Of a stretch of DNA of 64,000 bases, positions 57,189 through 62,992 are shown piece by piece. The position numbers and the translations under genes were made by a program. Source of the DNA: Macrocystis pyrifera (lineage: Eukaryota > Sar > Phaeophyceae > Laminariales > Laminariaceae); contig JASSKH010000010.1 in NCBI GenBank assembly GCA_031763025.1, forward strand, positions 5,513,901-5,577,900. The letters are read 5' to 3'. How positions within the stretch are numbered: position 1 is the stretch's first letter; the number at the start of each line of letters is the position of its first letter. Under the pieces are notes generated by a model, which saw only the letters and a list, made by a program, of their open reading frames with translations, had not been told where the DNA came from and ran no database searches.

Positions 57189-60100
57189 GCGGCAGCGGCA
57201 GCGGCGGCGTCAGCTCGGGGAGTGGATGCATCCGCAGCAGGAGAAATAAACAACAACAGCAGCACACCGCCGGTACGGCCCCTACCACTGCCGCCAGCAC
57301 AGGTGGGCCCCAGGTGGGTCGCTTCTGCCCTAGGCGGAAAGCTAAAGAAACAAAAAAAATCGTACGAGCAGCCGATGTCTGTCTGTCAGCATGTGGACTA
57401 CGGGCCCAGAAAGGTAAAGCGCCGTCCATGCTTCATGGGCCTTTCCCAAAGACACGATTCGAAGAACAAAAGCGGTTCTCGAAAGCTAGCGGAAAGCAAA
57501 AAGCGAAATAATTGGCCATCGGGCAAGTAATCGGGCGTGTAATACTGACCAGCCGAGAGGGGTTCATGGTTATGTATCCTCGACCTGTTTTGATCCGCAG
57601 GATAGGAAAAATCATTGTCGTACCTCAGCGAGACCCATGAGCTTGGTGCGCTGGTCCGCGAGTAGCTGCAGGGAGGACGTTGACTCGTGTGCCGCGAGCT
57701 GTTCCGTGGAGGCAAGGGCCGCCGAAAGAGCCTCCGCCGCCGCGACCACCTTCGGCAGGGATTAAGGACACCACATGGTTGAACAGACGGCAAGCCGATT
57801 ACGAAGGAAATATATCTCTTACTCTAGTTAGAGTGTACATTATACTTATTTTCCATCCAATTCATCGCTTTCGTCCTTATTCTCCTGCTCGCTCCCACCA
57901 GCAGTCGTAGCTCCGATCTGGGGTAACATACGCAGCAGGCCCGCCATCTGTCACCACGTGTCGTGCCTTGTGCTTTTTTTCGCCAGAAGGGTACAGATGT
58001 TCCTTCCCTCTTTGACTCGCGTCCACCCAACACTCCCTCAACGGGAAAAGAGATGACACAATAAACACCTCGGTACCAGGTAAATACCAATTACCAAATA
58101 CCAAGTATACAATGATATATACACAAACATACTGTGAGAAAACCCTCGTCACCTGTTCGACCTCCTGAGACGGGTCGTCGTCCCCGTTGGTGAGAGCGGA
58201 GTCGAGCAGGATCTGAGGATCTCTCAACATGCACTCGTTGCTCGGGCTGATGGAGATCGCCTCTACTAAGTGCTTCAGGTACACGTGCAGGTTCTGGAAG
58301 GTTCAAGGCGTTGAAGAAATCAGGGGGGGGTGGAGTGGGGTAGGGCGGGGTGGGGTGGAGCGGGGTGGGGTGGCGTGGGAACCATTGGGGTTGCTGCATG
58401 ATGGCAATGCTACACCAGACCAGTCTGCACACCCTGGACCTGTCCTGGCGACCCCGCCTCGGTGCGTCCTCTCGATCGCGAGTCAACAGCCTACAGCAGA
58501 GCTGGTGCCAGGTGCACTCATGGACTATACGGGTACAACAACCCGTGTTGATCCGATTGGTCAACTTCTCCCGTACATACAAAACACATTTTTTTCTCGT
58601 GCCACCGGTACCATAAGCGGCTCGCAAACGGTTCGCGACGCTCAACAAAAGAGTCGGGTTTAGTTTCACCACCTATCGTGTGGTACACGACACCTAGGCC
58701 CTAACCAACCATCGAAAAAATAAAACGAACAATAACAAAAACCAGGCTGAAGCACATGTTGCAATAGTAAACACGGGAGCAGTCATGCTGAGTATTGTGT
58801 ACAGCTGGTAGAATGCACGCATCCCCATGGCATGAATCCAGTCTTGAGCAGTCAGCACGTCAAACGTAAGCTTACCAATCCATGGAAACACTTATTCATC
58901 ACAACTTGTACCTGGTAGTTTCTCCACTGCACGTCTAGCTTGTTGTTTTTTCCTCTCGATCTGGGCCATGTCGACGCTCATCGCCTCCAAAGGCCGCCCG
59001 TGCTCCTCCAGCCAGCCCTTGTCCATGACAGCGCCAACACAGGGCGAAAATAATCAGAAAATAAAAAAAAAAGAAATATTTAAGAACGACACACCCAAAA
59101 CATGCTCGAGGCACCAGGTGAAGCGCATTTCATTTCAACCCAGTACTATTGGTGGGTACCTGGCACACGCGTTGCATGAGCATACGGCATTAATCAAAAG
59201 GAATGTGTACGAGCTTTACTGCCTGTAAACCCCGTTACTGCAAAAAACTGCAAAAAAAAAAAGTAATCCCCATCCAATTCCAGGTGATTTGTCCCCAAAA
59301 CGTATTGATACGTGCATTGGTAAAGGGGCATACCATGGTAACCTTGTACCAGCTATTACAGCAGTAGTGTGTATATATACATCATGCACTAGATAGGCAC
59401 TTGTACACCACACCATACACGATGTGCGCAAACAAAGTAGGTGCTGCCGCATCCGTACACCAGGTGTACCATACGTCGCAACTTACAGCAGTGCGTACGC
59501 GCACACCATACCCCCCTGTCCGGAAACAGAAGGACCACTTGACCACCAACAATAATACAGAGTACTATTAATATCAAACACGTCGGATTCCGTGTTCCTA
59601 CCATACAGGAAGCAATGCGTACGTACCCACTCGCGTTTGAACCAGGAGCCCAACCGAAAACACGACAAAAGAAAAACCACCTCTAGAATAGATAGAGACC
59701 ACACTTTCGTAGAGAAACGCCACCCATCCGGCAGTAAGCGTTTACGTTTCATCCCACGCCGGTAATCGTGAATCATACGTTGCCTTTCAAATTAGTTTTT
59801 TTTTGTTGGTTTTCGGAATCGGAGTGGGAGGAAAAAGTGTTGCCAAGAAAGCTGATGATCGACAGCATTGGCCACTGATTGGTTGGAAGATCATAATATT
59901 ATGACTTGTGTTTTCCCTGTGGCCATGTCTGGTATATACAGCAGCATAGATGTTACATTCCGACTTGGAATCGAGTACCCTTCCATACAGCATTAGTATA
60001 CAGCAGTCTCGATTCTATCAAGTTGGACCAACAAATATCCCACTTCCCCCTGTTGAAGGCCCCCACTGATGCCTCCCTCTCTTGACTAACCCGCGTTTCC

Positions 60101-62949
60101 CTTACGCCTCGTCATTTGTTTACTTTTTTATTCTTGTTTCCGTCCCATTTATTCTCTCTTCGCCCTATTCTTCTCTCTCCTCCCTAGTCGTATCTCAGAT
60201 TCGGGGTCACACAGCAGGCTCTCCTCCCCTACTGCTCGAGCGTTCATTTTTATCGCGTGAAATAAGACTTCAGCCCTTTCTGCCCTCGTCGACTCCCGTC
60301 TAACTGCTCCGATAATATTACCGGATTATGATACAACCATGGTATCAACGGGAGCTGTATGTACGACACAGGTAAGAGTGCTTCCGGCTGACATCTTTGC
60401 TTCTATGCGACCGCGGCGGATATTCCAAGTGGCAAAGGGGCATCTTCGAGGTGGCGGCGACGGCAGCGGCACATCTTAGAATAGACGGTGTACGTTCGAA
60501 GCGGTACCGGTGCACCTTCGAACGAACCTACGCAATTGCTTCTATGCGGCAGCGGTGCCCCTCCGAAGCGGCATCGGTGCGCCCTCGAAGCGGTACCGGT
60601 GCACCTTCGATGCGGCACCGGTGCGCCCTCGAAGCGGCACATGTGCACCCTCGAAGCGGTACCGGTGGACCTTCGAAGCGGCACCAGTACGCCTCCGAAG
60701 CGGCGCCGGTGCGCCTTCGAAGTTGTACCGGTGCGCCGTCGAAGCGGGACCGGTGCACCCTCGAGCAGTACCGGTGCACCTTCGAAGCGGTTCCAGTGCG
60801 CCCTCGAGGCTGTATCGGTGCGCGCTCGAAGCGGTACTGGTGCGCTGGTGCCCTCTCGATGCGGTACCGGTGCACCTTTGAAGCGGCACCAGTACAACTT
60901 TGAGGCGGCCTTCGAAGCTGCACCGGTGCACCCTCGAAGCGGTACCGGTGCGCCCTCGAAGAGGCACCGGTGCGCCTTTGAAGCGGTACCGGTGCACCCT
61001 CGAAGGGTCACCAGTACACCTTCAAAGCGGCACCGGTGCACCTTCCAAGCGGCACCGTTGCACCATCAAAAGGACGCTACAATTATACGCCATATCCCGT
61101 GCGGCAGCGTTACATGAAAACACACACACACACAAACAGCAGCCGTGAGATCGACATTCTCGTCCAAACTCATTTTTGCAAGCTGTGTGTGTGATACTTC
61201 GATCGCGCATACTACTGTACGGGTTTTTTACCCTTTTAGATTCGCAATCCCGCTTTGGGGACAGACCACTCTAATTCCGAGTAGTTTGTCCCCAAAACGG
61301 GACGGCTTACTATCGTATGACGTCAAGGAGGACATATATCCCTTACATAGAGGAACAAAATCTGAAGCTGCGAGTGTTAAATGGAAACGTACCTCCATGA
61401 TTTGCAGCTGCTTGTCGACCTCATCCAGCAGAGATATCAGCGTTTCTGTCTCGTCCGTTTTTTTTTTTCCGAGTACGCGATCAGCTGGAAACGGCCAGAG
61501 AAAAAACAGCATTGGGCAACGCAAAAGTATTATGACATATTTACAAGGGGGTCAGTATATATATTACGGGGGGCCATAGTAAATAGGACCATTTTTTTTT
61601 AGTAAAAATAGGGAAATGCATAAGTTTTTACGTATACCATATATCCTATTTACTATAGTCTCCCGTAAATAGTAGTCTACCCGGGTATATACCCGAGTAT
61701 TCCCAACATAACCAGGCTTGGTACGTACTCGGGGTACATTATACAAAAGCACAGGGCACTTTCCGTTCTGAACGGGAATATAAGCCCCGTTTGGGCTCTG
61801 ACATGCATATCAAACTGAGCCAATATTCCGGGTCGAATTGGTGTAACTAAGAAACCGAGCGCTAAGAAAGGCAGGCGAAGAGGTACAGGAAAACTAAGAA
61901 ATTTGGGGGGTCGTCATACAAAAGTTGCGAGAAAACGTTCTCAAAACTAGAAGTCACATCGTGGACCAGCTTTCTTGCTGACAATTTGCCTACGTCGGCC
62001 TATAGCACTCAGAGCCCATGATACACCCAAAGAGCATGTACGCGTATCCCCCTTGTGTTTTTACACCATGGTTGGATCTCAATGGTACTGGACCGTGTGT
62101 GTACTTCGGTAATACCTGTGCTGTACTACTGTACCCCAGAGTAGCCACCTTCGACTCAAAACACGCGCTTGAACGTTGCCGGAAAATTTAGCAGCGCACC
62201 AAAACAAGCATGGGCGCACACAACGACGAAGTACAAACGATGTGATCACGACGAGCGCTCGACCCGAGAGAGCAAAGCACAAGTGGCATCCATCCAAAAA
62301 CACCTTAAAATCTCCAACGAAAATGGCCCTTTACCTGCAAAACAGTCGTATACAAGGGAAGGTGGGTGTGTAGCAAAAATATAAAGACGAGAACAGAGAT
62401 GACCCAAAAAAAGGAAAATCAAGAAACCAAAAAATGACCTGGAAAACCAGGAGCAAAAAGTCTAAAATCGCGCGGGCTGCCCGTCACACCAGTACGGAGG
62501 AAACAATGAAAGGGGCAAAACAAGCCTGCGCTCCATCCCTGCAACCATCACGAACCTAAAAAATTTGAGGCATCAACCACTCAATCGGTCATCTCACAGT
62601 TGGCTTATGTTCATCGACTCTAGAAAAACTACCAGGTACCAGGTCAGGTATGCGTTGTATCCCTGTTATTTTTCTGCGAAAACGCCTCCCACACTAATTC
62701 CAAGTAGATTTTTCCAAAAAACAAACAGGGGGTGCAGCTCCGTAACACCGCCGATGTGCGGGTCATCGTCAACAAGTTCTGCCAGCGGCTCTCCCACCCC
62801 GCGTTGGGTAATCACTATCAATCCTTGGCGCTTGGTGCAAGCAATATCTGCGTGGTCGGCAAAATTCCGACGTGCTCCATCCGAGCATTGCAGCGATGCG
62901 AGCGTCTACGGTAAACGACTACGGTAATGCATGACACGAGGATGCCCTC

Positions 62950-62992
<43 letters not shown>

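Noticed and set aside
57141-57530. Poly-Ala/poly-Gln protein near 57 kb
   Set aside because: Frames are created by CAG microsatellites in Sec3 intron 5; exon 5 of Sec3 on the other strand is well supported just beside it.
60488-61117. Repeat protein of 120-210 residues on either strand
   Set aside because: Pure 21-bp minisatellite, open on both strands because the unit is a multiple of three; located in a Sec3 intron, with no non-repetitive coding flank.
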